64,000 bases of DNA from Kordia periserrulae (lineage in GTDB: Bacteria; Bacteroidota; Bacteroidia; Flavobacteriales; Flavobacteriaceae). Each line of letters starts with the position of its first letter. Positions within the stretch are counted from its first letter, which is position 1. A model generated the notes under the pieces. That model was not told where the DNA came from and did not search any database. It worked only from the letters and a program-made list of their open reading frames with translations. Made by a program: the position numbers and the translations under genes. The stretch spans positions 1-64,000 of the forward strand of contig NZ_QBKT01000007.1 in assembly GCF_003054265.1 (NCBI RefSeq). Reading direction: 5' to 3'. This document shows, piece by piece, positions 52,186 through 61,953 of the stretch.

Positions 52186-52267
52186 CAAAACTAAGAGTGT
52201 TTTTGGGCTGACACAAGCCACTATATACGGTTTTCATGAAAAGTAGACACGATTTTTATGAAAATCG
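52186..52267 (-). promoter_or_regulatory. Peptide-gene promoter with two operator-like sites
   Basis: On the minus strand the 18-bp palindrome of the opposite gene lies at 52267-52250 (TTCATAAA core from 52262). A second copy TTCATGAA starts at 52240, 83 bp before the ATG and 22 bp from the first, about two helical turns. TAGTTTTG, a good -7 box, starts at 52193, 47 bp after the second copy. Confidence 0.7.
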
Positions 52268-52309
52268 ATTGCTTCAAAATTGTTACCTTTTATAGTGTTT
52301 TTTAAGAAT

Positions 52310-53575
52310 TTACAACGTATCAAGCGTTTCCCGAATGGCTTGATATATTTTTTGCAATTGCGCATCTGAAGTAATGTAGGGTGCTAAAATGTAAATGGTA
52401 TTTCCCAACGGACGCAAACAAACGCCTTTGCTCATAAACGAATGGAAAAGCTTGTCGCGCAAGTTTCCATAACGCTCCATTTCGATATTCAAATCGAGTG
52501 CGAAAATCTGTCCTTGCTGTCTCGTCGCAGCCACTTTTGGATGTTGTTGTATTTCTTGATTGAATTTTTGGTGAGCTGCTTCAATTCGTTGCAAATTTGC
52601 CTGCATTTCATCTGACAGTAACAAGTCAATTCCCGCAATAGCAGCACTACACGCCACAGGATTTCCCGAATAGGTATGCCCGTGAAAGAAGCCTTTTTTT
52701 AAGTCGTCCGCATAGAAAGCGTCGTAAATTTTTTGACTACAACTCGTAATTGCCATTGGCACCATTCCTGCAGACAGTGCTTTTGACAAACAGATGATAT
52801 CGGGTTTGGTTGTGATATATTCGGAAGCGAAGTTTTTGCCCGTTTTCCCAAAACCTGTCATCACTTCATCTGCAATGGTCACTACTTGGTGTTGTTGGGC
52901 AATTTTTAAAATTTCGTTGATGTGTTCCGCTTTGTGCATTTGCATGGCTGCGGCACCTTGTACCAACGGTTCGTACACAAAAGCAGCGACTTTATGCGTT
53001 GTGATGAGTTCTGTAAAAAGAGCTTTGACTTCTTCTAAATTTTCTGCATTTGGCACAGGAATTCGCGCTACATCGATAAAGAATTCTTCAAACGGTCCGT
53101 TATAGACAGATAGCCCTGAAACGGACATCGCGCCAAAGGTATCTCCGTGAAAGCCATTTTCTAACGCGATTATTTTTCCGCGCTTTTCACCGTTGTTAAA
53201 ATGATATTGCAACGCCATTTTGATAGCAACATCGATAGCAGTGGAACCATTGTCAGAGAAAAATAGCTTTTCTTGGTTTTCGGGAAGAATTTTTATTAGT
53301 TTTTCTGAAAGTTCAACAGCAGGTTGATGTGTAAATCCTGTAAATACCACATGATCCAACTGTTGCATTTGCGCTGTTACTTTTTCGATAATGTACGGAT
53401 TGCAATGTCCGTACACACAAGTGTACCACGATGCAATGCCGTCAATATATTCGTTTCCGTCTTCATCGTATAAAACAGCGCCTTTCGCCTTTGTAATCGC
53501 GATGTGATTGGGATGCGATTTGTGTTGTGTTAGCGGATGCCAAAGATGTTTTTTGTCTCTTTCTTGTAAACTCAT
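52310..53575 (-). CDS. bioA: Adenosylmethionine-8-amino-7-oxononanoate transaminase
   Basis: The 421-residue PLP enzyme converts KAPA to DAPA using SAM as amino donor. Family segments are HLWHPLTQHKSHPN, ASWYTCVYGHCNPYI, FSDNGSTAIDVAIKMALQY, the catalytic Lys in CLSKALSAGMVPMAI, and FFHGHTYSGNPVACSAA. Its start overlaps bioD by 4 bp, so bioF-DUF2007-bioD-bioA form one operon, read from 55.7 kb down. Confidence 0.97.
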   Translation of the reverse strand: MSLQERDKKHLWHPLTQHKSHPNHIAITKAKGAVLYDEDGNEYIDGIASWYTCVYGHCNPYIIEKVTAQMQQLDHVVFTGFTHQPAVELSEKLIKILPENQEKLFFSDNGSTAIDVAIKMALQYHFNNGEKRGKIIALENGFHGDTFGAMSVSGLSVYNGPFEEFFIDVARIPVPNAENLEEVKALFTELITTHKVAAFVYEPLVQGAAAMQMHKAEHINEILKIAQQHQVVTIADEVMTGFGKTGKNFASEYITTKPDIICLSKALSAGMVPMAITSCSQKIYDAFYADDLKKGFFHGHTYSGNPVACSAAIAGIDLLLSDEMQANLQRIEAAHQKFNQEIQQHPKVAATRQQGQIFALDLNIEMERYGNLRDKLFHSFMSKGVCLRPLGNTIYILAPYITSDAQLQKIYQAIRETLDTL

Positions 53576-54186
53576 GCTAGGTTGGATTTGAACAATTCCG
53601 CATATTCGCGAATAACATTCTGGTCAAAATACGGTTCTTCATCAATGCGTCCGATAATAGGAACATTCGTCATTTTTTCAATGATGCTTTCCGTTGTAGG
53701 ATGTTGAGCTCCACTAAAAATAATAGACACGTTGAATCCTTTTTCTTTTAATAAATTCACCGTCAACAAGGTATGATTGATGCTTCCCAAGTAATGACGC
53801 GACACCACAATGACGTGATATTCAGGTTTGATGATATCTAAAATGGTATGTTCGTCGTTGAGCGGCACTAATATTCCGCCAGCACCTTCAATAACCAAAT
53901 GATTTTTAGTTGTTGGTTCTTGAATTTTGTCTAATTGAATAACCAAATTGTCAATGGCAGCAGATGCGTGCGGACTCATTGGCGTGTTGAGCGCATAGCT
54001 GTTTGGATGAATTTTAGTTTTTTGATTAGTAATATATTTTTCAATTTTATGACTGTCAGAATTGTTTAAATCGCCAGCTTGTACAGGTTTCCAATAGTCA
54101 GCTTCTAATGCTTCTGTGATGATGGCTGAAGCGACTGTTTTTCCAACTTCCGTAGAGATTCCTGTGACAAATATTTTTTTCTGCAT
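53572..54186 (-). CDS. bioD: Dethiobiotin synthetase
   Basis: The 204-residue enzyme closes the ureido ring of DAPA to form dethiobiotin, using ATP and CO2. The P-loop is in KKIFVTGISTEVGKTVASAII, followed by WKPVQAGD, and the second site is HLVIEGAGGILVPLND. The frame is open back to 54219, but the ATG at 54186 overlaps the upstream stop by one base (TAATG) and gives the usual length. Confidence 0.96.
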   Translation of the reverse strand: MQKKIFVTGISTEVGKTVASAIITEALEADYWKPVQAGDLNNSDSHKIEKYITNQKTKIHPNSYALNTPMSPHASAAIDNLVIQLDKIQEPTTKNHLVIEGAGGILVPLNDEHTILDIIKPEYHVIVVSRHYLGSINHTLLTVNLLKEKGFNVSIIFSGAQHPTTESIIEKMTNVPIIGRIDEEPYFDQNVIREYAELFKSNLA

Positions 54187-54575
54187 TAGTTCGTTTTTGG
54201 TTTGAAAATTTCTCCACATACATTACACATATATCGTTTCGGTTCAAAGAACGGAAAGAGTAGATAGAGCAACTTTTTTTGGAGCGGAGCAATTAATATT
54301 TTGTTTTCATTACAGTTTGGACATACGATTCGATTGCCTTTGCGGTCTTTTTCGTATTCGCGCAATTCGTTGTATAATTCGGTAGCAGCTTCTTTGTCTT
54401 GCAAGTGTACTTGCAGTTTTACACCGCCAATGGCATGACTTACAAGCGGATCGGTATCCACCGTATATTCATCTCGTAAAAAGACTTCGATACCTTGCGA
54501 TTCAAAGCGTCCTTTCATTACTTGTGCTTCTGCGGTAAATTCAAAAGTGGCTACTGTATAGAAATCATTTTTCAT
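54186..54575 (-). CDS. DUF2007 domain protein with zinc-ribbon tail
   Basis: A 129-residue protein: residues ~1-75 are the DUF2007 putative signal-transducing domain (VATFEFTAEAQVMKGRFESQGIEVFLRDEYTVDTDPL). The tail has two CxxC pairs (CPNCNENK and CNVCGEIF), probably a zinc ribbon. Function is unknown; its place inside the biotin operon suggests a link, but this gene also occurs elsewhere. It overlaps bioF by 4 bp. Confidence 0.88.
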   Translation of the reverse strand: MKNDFYTVATFEFTAEAQVMKGRFESQGIEVFLRDEYTVDTDPLVSHAIGGVKLQVHLQDKEAATELYNELREYEKDRKGNRIVCPNCNENKILIAPLQKKLLYLLFPFFEPKRYMCNVCGEIFKPKTN

Positions 54576-55708
54576 GAGAGATGTTCTTTTAGTCTGTTAA
54601 TTACTTTTTTTATTTCTGCTTCTGTATTGTACGAATGCAAACAGAAACGCAAACGTTCTTTTCCTGCTGGAACGGTTGGTGACAGAATGGGTTTTACATC
54701 AAATCCTTCGGTTTGTAAGGCGTTTGCTATGTTTTTTACCGTGTCATTTCCCGAAAGGATACAACAATGAATAGCCGCATTTCCTTTTATAAAATTCAAT
54801 TCTTTGGTCGCTTCTTGAAATGTATTTATATTATGTCGCAAACGCTGTTTTTCACTCGTTTTTGAGAGTTCCTCATACGCAATTTTAATGGTTGCAACCG
54901 CGTGCGGCGACAATCCTGTGGTGTAAATGAAGCTTCGTGCAAAGTTGACCAAATAGCTTTTTAAGGTTTCGCTTCCCAAAATTGCGGCACCATGACAACC
55001 TAGTGCTTTTCCAAACGTGTAGATTCTGGCAAAAACATGCGTTTCTAGCTGTAATTCGTGCAACAATCCTTGTCCATTCTCCCCAAAAACACCTAGTGCA
55101 TGTGCTTCGTCTACGATTAGATATGCGCCTGCTTTTTCACATATTTCCACCAACTTTTTTAAGTCGGGAGAATCGCCATCCATAGAAAAAACCGATTCTG
55201 TTACCACATAAATTTCTTGGTTTGGCGTGTTTGACTGTTGCAGTTTTTGAATTTTTTCGTGTAAATCGTCAAGATTGTTGTGCTTGAATTTGTACGATTT
55301 CGCCAAACTCATGCCAATACCATCGCGAATGGACGCATGAATGAATTCATCAAACAAAATTACATCGCCGCGTTGTGGCACTGAGGAGAAGAATCCGATA
55401 TTGGCATCATAGCCAGAGTTGAAAAGCAACGCTGCTTCGCTGTTGTGAAATTTGCAGAGTTGCGCTTCTACGTCTTGATATAATTGATGATTTCCTGTTA
55501 ACAATCGTGAACCTGTGGCACCATTTTGTTGCAAATTGTTATCAACTAAATATTGATGTGTTTTTTGAAAAATAGTTTTTGAAGTGGCAAATCCCAAGTA
55601 ATCATTTGACGAGAAATCAACTTGATTTTTCGAAACTGAGAGCGCACGCAAACTATTGTTTTGCATACGTTGTTGCAGTTTTTCTTGTATTTTTCTGGGC
55701 GTTTTCAC
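54572..55708 (-). CDS. bioF: 8-amino-7-oxononanoate synthase
   Basis: The 378-residue PLP enzyme condenses pimeloyl-CoA (or -ACP) with alanine. Segments are DFSSNDYLGFA, GATGSRLLTGNH, DEAHALGVFG and the catalytic Lys in IYTFGKALGCHGAAI. The start is GTG at 55708 (MKTPRKIQEKLQQR); no ATG precedes it. It is the first gene of the biotin operon. The gap to the SanA-like gene is 84 bp with no clear promoter box. Confidence 0.95.
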   Translation of the reverse strand: MKTPRKIQEKLQQRMQNNSLRALSVSKNQVDFSSNDYLGFATSKTIFQKTHQYLVDNNLQQNGATGSRLLTGNHQLYQDVEAQLCKFHNSEAALLFNSGYDANIGFFSSVPQRGDVILFDEFIHASIRDGIGMSLAKSYKFKHNNLDDLHEKIQKLQQSNTPNQEIYVVTESVFSMDGDSPDLKKLVEICEKAGAYLIVDEAHALGVFGENGQGLLHELQLETHVFARIYTFGKALGCHGAAILGSETLKSYLVNFARSFIYTTGLSPHAVATIKIAYEELSKTSEKQRLRHNINTFQEATKELNFIKGNAAIHCCILSGNDTVKNIANALQTEGFDVKPILSPTVPAGKERLRFCLHSYNTEAEIKKVINRLKEHLS

Positions 55709-55792
55709 TGAGTTTTTGTGCTTCGGGCTATCATTTCCTTTTCAACACACAAAAATAGCGATTATTCTATGGAAAGCAGTAGTGAAATGCGC

Positions 55793-56425
55793 TTATTGAA
55801 TGGTAATTTTTTCACCTAGAAATTTAGGTTGCGTACCAAAAAGCAAATCCAAACACATTGCTACTCGTGCAAATGCTTCTCTGATTTTTACTTTGAAACC
55901 GTTGTTTCCGCCCACATCTTTTGCATTAAAACCAACAGCGTTGATGCCTTTAGCATTTGCAATAGCAATGGCACGTTCGTTGTGAAATTGTTGCGAAATT
56001 ATCGTAATGCTTTCTTGCTGAAAGATTTCTTTGCTTCGTACGACAGAATCCAGCGTTCTAAAACCAGCATAATCCAAGAATATACGATTTTCGGGAATGC
56101 CTGCCGCAATTAAATCTTCTTTGAATGTAGTGGGTTCATCGTAATGAATTGTTCCATTATCGCCACTTATCAATATGTATTCAATTTTTTGTGATTGATA
56201 GAGTTTTACCGCTGCGTTGATTCGATATTGATAGAAGAGATTGACGCGTCCGTCACTTAAATATTTTGCTGTTCCGAGTAGTAGTCCGACTTTATTATTC
56301 GGTATTTCGTCAGTGTCATTGTATGTTTTTCCTTGTGAAGCTATTTCCACATACACATTGCAGCTTATGATTCCCACAATAAGTACTACTATAAACCAAA
56401 CACTATATTTCGTCCATTTTTTCAT
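55793..56425 (-). CDS. SanA/YdcF family (DUF218) protein
   Basis: A 210-residue protein with one N-terminal membrane segment (~7-25) and a DUF218 domain: VGLLLGTAKYLSDGRVNLFYQYRINAAVKLY, ILISGDNG, YDEPTTFKEDLIAAGIPENRIFLDYAGFRTLDSVVRSKEI, TIISQQFHNERAIAIA. SanA is linked to envelope barrier function in E. coli; the molecular activity is unclear. It is a single gene. Confidence 0.92.
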   Translation of the reverse strand: MKKWTKYSVWFIVVLIVGIISCNVYVEIASQGKTYNDTDEIPNNKVGLLLGTAKYLSDGRVNLFYQYRINAAVKLYQSQKIEYILISGDNGTIHYDEPTTFKEDLIAAGIPENRIFLDYAGFRTLDSVVRSKEIFQQESITIISQQFHNERAIAIANAKGINAVGFNAKDVGGNNGFKVKIREAFARVAMCLDLLFGTQPKFLGEKITIQ

Positions 56426-56451
56426 TCGATTTGGTATCTAGGTTCATATAA

Positions 56452-56479
56452 AAAGACTGCCTTTAAAAAGACAGTCTTT
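56452..56479 (-). terminator. Terminator after the secreted protein gene
   Basis: AAAGACTG pairs with CAGTCTTT around a 12-nt loop, between the 3' end of the 56504 gene and the start of the SanA-like gene. Confidence 0.75.
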
Positions 56480-56503
56480 AGTTATTTTATATATTTTGAA
56501 AAG

Positions 56504-57250
56504 TTATAGTGAATTGACAAACGTGATGATTTTGATTAGATCTTCATCTTTAGTCACTTTCAGCTTGTTTTCTTTCATATAATTTTTGATGATATCACTT
56601 TTTTCTCCAAATAGTTTTGCAACTCCGCCACGCGTTCTAGAGAGTTTGAGTGCGTTGCCATTTTTTCCTAATTCTATGTAATATTCCGTTTTTTCAGCTT
56701 GAAATTCTGTAACTACTTCTGGAACTGGAATCATGTATGGTGAATTTTCGAGTCCGACACTTAGCTTTTTTACATTCTTTTTGTAAAGTGACACTCTGTT
56801 ATTTTCCAACAAAACTTCAAAGTAGCCAAGTGCGTTTTTATCTGAACGCGGATCCGCATCTAAGATTTTAAAAGCTTTTCCGTCTTCTGCAAAGATAATT
56901 TTATTACGATGACGATATTTGTTAATCCAACCTTGTTCCTTGTCTTTTTTGATTTCCATTTCGTCAAAAAATGCATTGTATCGCGCTTGGACTTTCCCAG
57001 CAGATGGTGTTGTTTTCAGTTCTTTAAATTCTTCGTCAAAGTATTGCGAACCTTCAGCAACCTCTAATAAACTTTTATCTGGATTCACATAACCCAATCC
57101 AAATAGAGGATTGAAATGTGGTACTAGAAAAAATGTGATTGTCGGCGAATTGTCTTGTTGCAGCGTTACCGTTCCTCCTTGTGAATACGATGTTGCCACG
57201 AATACTAGTAAAAATGCGCTTAGGCAAATTGTTTTGATAAATGATCTCAT
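56504..57250 (-). CDS. Secreted protein of unknown function (paralogue A)
   Basis: A 248-residue protein with a signal peptide (ending VFVATSYSQGG). No known domain is recognised. The C-terminal ~70 residues (ITEFQAEKTEYYIE-like strand; RGGVAKLFGEKSDIIKNYMKENKLKVTKDEDLIKIITFVNSL) are closely similar to the next gene, so the two are paralogues. The middle has FDEEFKELKTTPSAGKVQARYNAFFDEMEI, also shared in pattern. Their likely place is the periplasm. Confidence 0.82.
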   Translation of the reverse strand: MRSFIKTICLSAFLLVFVATSYSQGGTVTLQQDNSPTITFFLVPHFNPLFGLGYVNPDKSLLEVAEGSQYFDEEFKELKTTPSAGKVQARYNAFFDEMEIKKDKEQGWINKYRHRNKIIFAEDGKAFKILDADPRSDKNALGYFEVLLENNRVSLYKKNVKKLSVGLENSPYMIPVPEVVTEFQAEKTEYYIELGKNGNALKLSRTRGGVAKLFGEKSDIIKNYMKENKLKVTKDEDLIKIITFVNSL

Positions 57251-57360
57251 AGTGCTTTGGTTTTTTGTGTTAATGTGTCTATTGATAGTAAATAATATCT
57301 CACAAAAATCTTACCATTGTACTATTTTTGAGAAGTTTTTTTTACTTCTAAAATCATCTT

Positions 57361-58077
57361 TTACAAAGAGTTAACATAATTTACTAGCTGAATAGCATCT
57401 GCTTCTTTGTTGGTTTTGATGTTGTTCTTTTTAATAAAATTCTTGATATCGCCTTTGTCAGCAAACAGTTTGATGATCGATTTTTTATTTCTTGGAAGTT
57501 CAACTACAGTTCCGCTATCGCCATATTCAATGTAAAATTCGCTTTTTTGCTCTTTGTATTTTGCTCTAGTTTCATTGATACTTCCGTAAGCCGCTGCTTT
57601 TGACTCTACAAACTTTTTTCGATCTTTTCGATAGAGTTTTACATTTTCGCCATCGGTAAGTTGTATATAATAGCCTAATTTTTCATCGTTACTAGCTTCT
57701 GGGTTTTCCAATACTTTATAGGTAATATTTCCTTTGTTTTGCTTGATGACGTATTTTCTGTTTTCTTTATTCATCAACAATGTATCGTTGTTTTGAATAA
57801 CTTCCATTTCATCGATGGCAGCGTTGTAACGCACAAAAAAGACTTTGTCAATTGGTAAAATTTTAGCCGAATTGAAACTTTCGTCAAAATACGGCGTTCC
57901 ATCAATATTCGCTTTGAGGATTCTATTTAAATTTTTCTGTAAAATGGCTTGCGAATTAACGTCATTGTGAAACATAGAGGCTTGCACAGCTTGTCTTGCT
58001 GTTTGTGCAAATCCGACAAAAGTTACTAGAATAAGACCGCAAAATAGGATGATTTTTTTCTTGAAGTGTGATTTCAT
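57361..58077 (-). CDS. Secreted protein of unknown function (paralogue B)
   Basis: A 238-residue protein with a signal peptide (ending VGFAQTA). It aligns along its length with the preceding gene: FDESFNSAKILPIDKVFFVRYNAAIDEMEVI and KSIIKLFADKGDIKNFIKKNNIKTNKEADAIQLVNYVNSL. These are probably tandem duplicates, 110 bp apart. Function is unknown. The region 58078-58314 upstream is A/T-rich with no gene or strong signal seen. Confidence 0.82.
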   Translation of the reverse strand: MKSHFKKKIILFCGLILVTFVGFAQTARQAVQASMFHNDVNSQAILQKNLNRILKANIDGTPYFDESFNSAKILPIDKVFFVRYNAAIDEMEVIQNNDTLLMNKENRKYVIKQNKGNITYKVLENPEASNDEKLGYYIQLTDGENVKLYRKDRKKFVESKAAAYGSINETRAKYKEQKSEFYIEYGDSGTVVELPRNKKSIIKLFADKGDIKNFIKKNNIKTNKEADAIQLVNYVNSL

Positions 58078-58314
58078 AACAGTTTGGTTTTATGTGTGTG
58101 AGTGAATTTACGAATTGAAAAGTGTTTATTCCAAATTATTTATTCTTTTTTAATTAGCATCAAATATCAATCCATTTTTAAAAATTCAACAACGCAGTTT
58201 CTAAAAGTGTTTCAGTGATTTCTGAAATTAGCGTTAGCGCTTTTATAAAATGAATTTACATTATAGTAAGACAGATTACATAGTATAAGGTTTAATTAAG
58301 TGTTTTTAAAAGCA

Positions 58315-58346
58315 AAAAAGCATCAAACGTTTGTTTGATGCTTTTT
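58315..58346 (-). terminator. Terminator after atpC
   Basis: A perfect 14-bp stem (AAAAAGCATCAAAC with GTTTGATGCTTTTT) around GTTT, 24 bp past the atpC stop. Confidence 0.95.
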
Positions 58347-58369
58347 ATATTTTGATTATAGAAGCTTAA

Positions 58370-58663
58370 TTAATCGGCCAATATAATAACTTTATTATCT
58401 TTCATTTCAATAGTCCCAGAATTGATTTGCAAGGTAAGAACTTTATCGTCGTCATTGTGAGGAACGATGGTTCCGTGCAAATCATCCAATTCAAGATGGC
58501 TTTGTGTGTGCGTGTGAATTTTCACAACTCCCTCTTTCAAAAGTGATACAATTGGCGCGTGATTATTCAGCATTTGAAACTCTCCATTAATTCCCGGCAC
58601 AGCTACAGAATCAACTTCTGAACTGAACAATGTAGCTTCTGGTGTAACAATTTCTAAATACAT
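58370..58663 (-). CDS. atpC: F1 ATP synthase epsilon subunit (short form)
   Basis: A 97-residue subunit: MYLEIVTPEATLFSSEVDSVAVPGINGEFQMLNNHAPIVSLLKEGVVKI is the beta-sandwich N-terminal domain. The C-terminal helical hairpin that inhibits the enzyme in E. coli (~45 more residues) is absent, as is common in Bacteroidetes. It follows atpD after an 81-bp gap. Confidence 0.95.
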   Translation of the reverse strand: MYLEIVTPEATLFSSEVDSVAVPGINGEFQMLNNHAPIVSLLKEGVVKIHTHTQSHLELDDLHGTIVPHNDDDKVLTLQINSGTIEMKDNKVIILAD

Positions 58664-58744
58664 ATTCTTTGTTATTAGTTGTTAGTTGCTTGTTGTTAGT
58701 TTGAAGTTGACAAACAACTAAAAACTATCAACCAACAACAATAA
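58664..58744. repeat. T/G-rich repeat in the atpD-atpC gap
   Basis: GTTGTTAGTTTG (plus-strand side) and CAAACAACTAAAAAC nearby form an imperfect inverted repeat. It belongs to the TTGTTAGTT-type stretches found between other genes here. Confidence 0.5.
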
Positions 58745-60256
<1,512 letters not shown>

Positions 60257-60338
60257 TTAAGTGTTTAATGTTTAGGTTATTAAATACTGAAAAACGGTTT
60301 TCTATTTTTATGCTAAAACATGACCTTTTTTCGCGGTG

Positions 60339-60346
60339 CAAAGATA
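60339..60346 (-). promoter_or_regulatory. -7 promoter box for atpD-atpC
   Basis: TATCTTTG followed by CACC on the minus strand fits TAnnTTTG. Confidence 0.68.
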
Positions 60347-60382
60347 TATTTTATTAATTAAATAAGTAGTCTTTTTAGGATG

Positions 60383-60404
60383 TTTTTTTAGAATTCTAAA
60401 AAAA
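60383..60404. other. 22-bp perfect palindrome
   Basis: Seven T, AGAATTCT, seven A. It lies ~40 bp upstream of the atpD -7 box and ~100 bp upstream of the sigma-gene -7 box. It could be a protein-binding site or a hairpin. Confidence 0.5.
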
Positions 60405-60506
60405 CTATTGTTTCTATGCATTTTCTTAGGTCTTCTTAAAGTTTCATATTGATAAAATGCACTTAATTTAAAAATTTATTGCCGCAAAAATCTGTGATTT
60501 TCTTTT

Positions 60507-60514
60507 TATATTTG
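60507..60514 (+). promoter_or_regulatory. -7 promoter box for the sigma factor gene
   Basis: TATATTTG followed by GCC, 82 bp before the ATG at 60596. Confidence 0.65.
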
Positions 60515-60595
60515 GCCTCCAAAAAAAATCAAGTCACTGATAATCTACTGATAGTGTTTATTTACCACTTGAGTGATAAAAATTGATAGTCACCA

Positions 60596-61162
60596 ATGTC
60601 ACAAAAAATGATTCTTTTTTTAGAAAATCTTTCTGATGGAAAACAAGAAGAAGTCATTTTGTTGTACCAAAAAGTTTTTCCAAAAATTGAACATTATGTG
60701 TTGAATAATAATGGTCGCTTAGGCGATGCAGACGATATTTTTCAAAGGGCATTGTTACAACTTATTGTTCGTTATAGAAAAGAACCGTTTGACATTCACG
60801 CTTCTTTTGAAAACTATTTTTTTATGGTGTGCAAAAATTTGTGGCGAAGAGAATTGAATAGTACTAGACTCACAATACATAATTCCGATTTACTCAATAA
60901 TGTACCTGACGAAACGGACAATGCCTTTGCAATTGTTGAACAGGAACGGTATGATCTTTTTACTGAAAAGCTAGCAGCACTTTCCGACAACTGTAAACAA
61001 CTGCTACAATTATTTTTTAAAAAGACTCCGTATGATGTTTTAATGCATAAGTTTAACTATAATTCTGAAAGTGTCGTAAGACAACGTATCTTTAAGTGCA
61101 AAAATCGGTTGGTTGAGCTTATTAAAAAAGACAATCGTTATGATAATTTAAAAGATGTATGA
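60596..61162 (+). CDS. ECF-like sigma-70 family factor
   Basis: A 188-residue sigma factor. Region 2 is at ~35-85 (GRLGDADDIFQRALLQLIVRYRKEPFD; FFMVCKNLWRREL). The region 4 helix-turn-helix at ~130-175 (LSDNCKQLLQLFFKKTPYDVLMHKFNYNSESVVRQRIFKCKNRLVELI) has a longer, less typical DNA-recognition helix. Its stop overlaps the next gene by 4 bp. It probably drives its own cluster, in which an anti-sigma-like and a CHAT protein follow. Confidence 0.92.
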   Translation: MSQKMILFLENLSDGKQEEVILLYQKVFPKIEHYVLNNNGRLGDADDIFQRALLQLIVRYRKEPFDIHASFENYFFMVCKNLWRRELNSTRLTIHNSDLLNNVPDETDNAFAIVEQERYDLFTEKLAALSDNCKQLLQLFFKKTPYDVLMHKFNYNSESVVRQRIFKCKNRLVELIKKDNRYDNLKDV

Positions 61163-61953
61163 AAATCGAAGACGATATATTAATTGAGAAGTTTTTAAAA
61201 AATACGCTCTCTGATGAAGAACGCACTTCTTTTATGAAGAGAATGGCATCTGATACGTCTTTTAAAGAACATGTTATTTTAGAACAACAATTATTGGAAG
61301 TTTTAGGTGATAACTATTGGAGTTTTGCAACCAATGAAAAAAATGCGAGAGTAGTTGCCTATAAAAAAATACTTGAAAGCGAAGAAACACAACAATTAAA
61401 AACAACAATTGCCGAAACTCTTGAACAGCACAAACAACAAGCTTCCCAATCATCAGTAAAACATGCTTTTAGTTTGTCGTTTATTTTAAAAGTTGCTGCT
61501 GTGTTTTTGATTTTCTGCATATCAGTATTTTGGTATTTTTCCAGCAATACAACTATTGATTATGCTGCGGCATCAAAAAGAGCTTGGGATAAAAATATAG
61601 GATTGGATTTTGCATTGCGAAGTACTTCTGCTGACACTGTTAAAGTTTCTTTAGAAAAAGCGTTGTATTATTACTCACATCAAGAGTATGATAGCGTGTT
61701 AAGCACACTGAAACCATATCGTGATGCTAACCATCAATATAAAGATATTTTGTTAATGCGCGCTTTGGCTCATTATCGATTACATTACACAAAAACCGCA
61801 ATGACAACTTTAGATTCTGTAGCAATACACGCACCTAAGATTGCAAAATGGTATCGCGGTCTTATGTATTTGGATCAACATAAAATTGAAGAAGCTTCAC
61901 TTTTTTTAGAACTCCCTTCTGAAGCAAATCAAGAAATTAAACTTAAAGAATAA
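61159..61953 (+). CDS. Anti-sigma-like membrane protein with periplasmic TPR
   Basis: A 264-residue protein. Its N-terminal ~60 residues resemble anti-sigma N-termini (DDILIEKFLKNTLSDEERTSFMKRMASDTSFKEHVILEQQLLE). A single membrane segment lies at ~108-125 (FILKVAAVFLIFCISVFWYF). The C-terminal ~120 residues are periplasmic TPR-like helices (ALYYYSHQEYDSVLSTLKPYRDAN; RALAHYRLHYTKTAMTTL). This suggests it holds the sigma factor and reads a signal through the TPRs. No zinc-binding HxxxCxxC is present. Confidence 0.82.
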   Translation: MKIEDDILIEKFLKNTLSDEERTSFMKRMASDTSFKEHVILEQQLLEVLGDNYWSFATNEKNARVVAYKKILESEETQQLKTTIAETLEQHKQQASQSSVKHAFSLSFILKVAAVFLIFCISVFWYFSSNTTIDYAAASKRAWDKNIGLDFALRSTSADTVKVSLEKALYYYSHQEYDSVLSTLKPYRDANHQYKDILLMRALAHYRLHYTKTAMTTLDSVAIHAPKIAKWYRGLMYLDQHKIEEASLFLELPSEANQEIKLKE

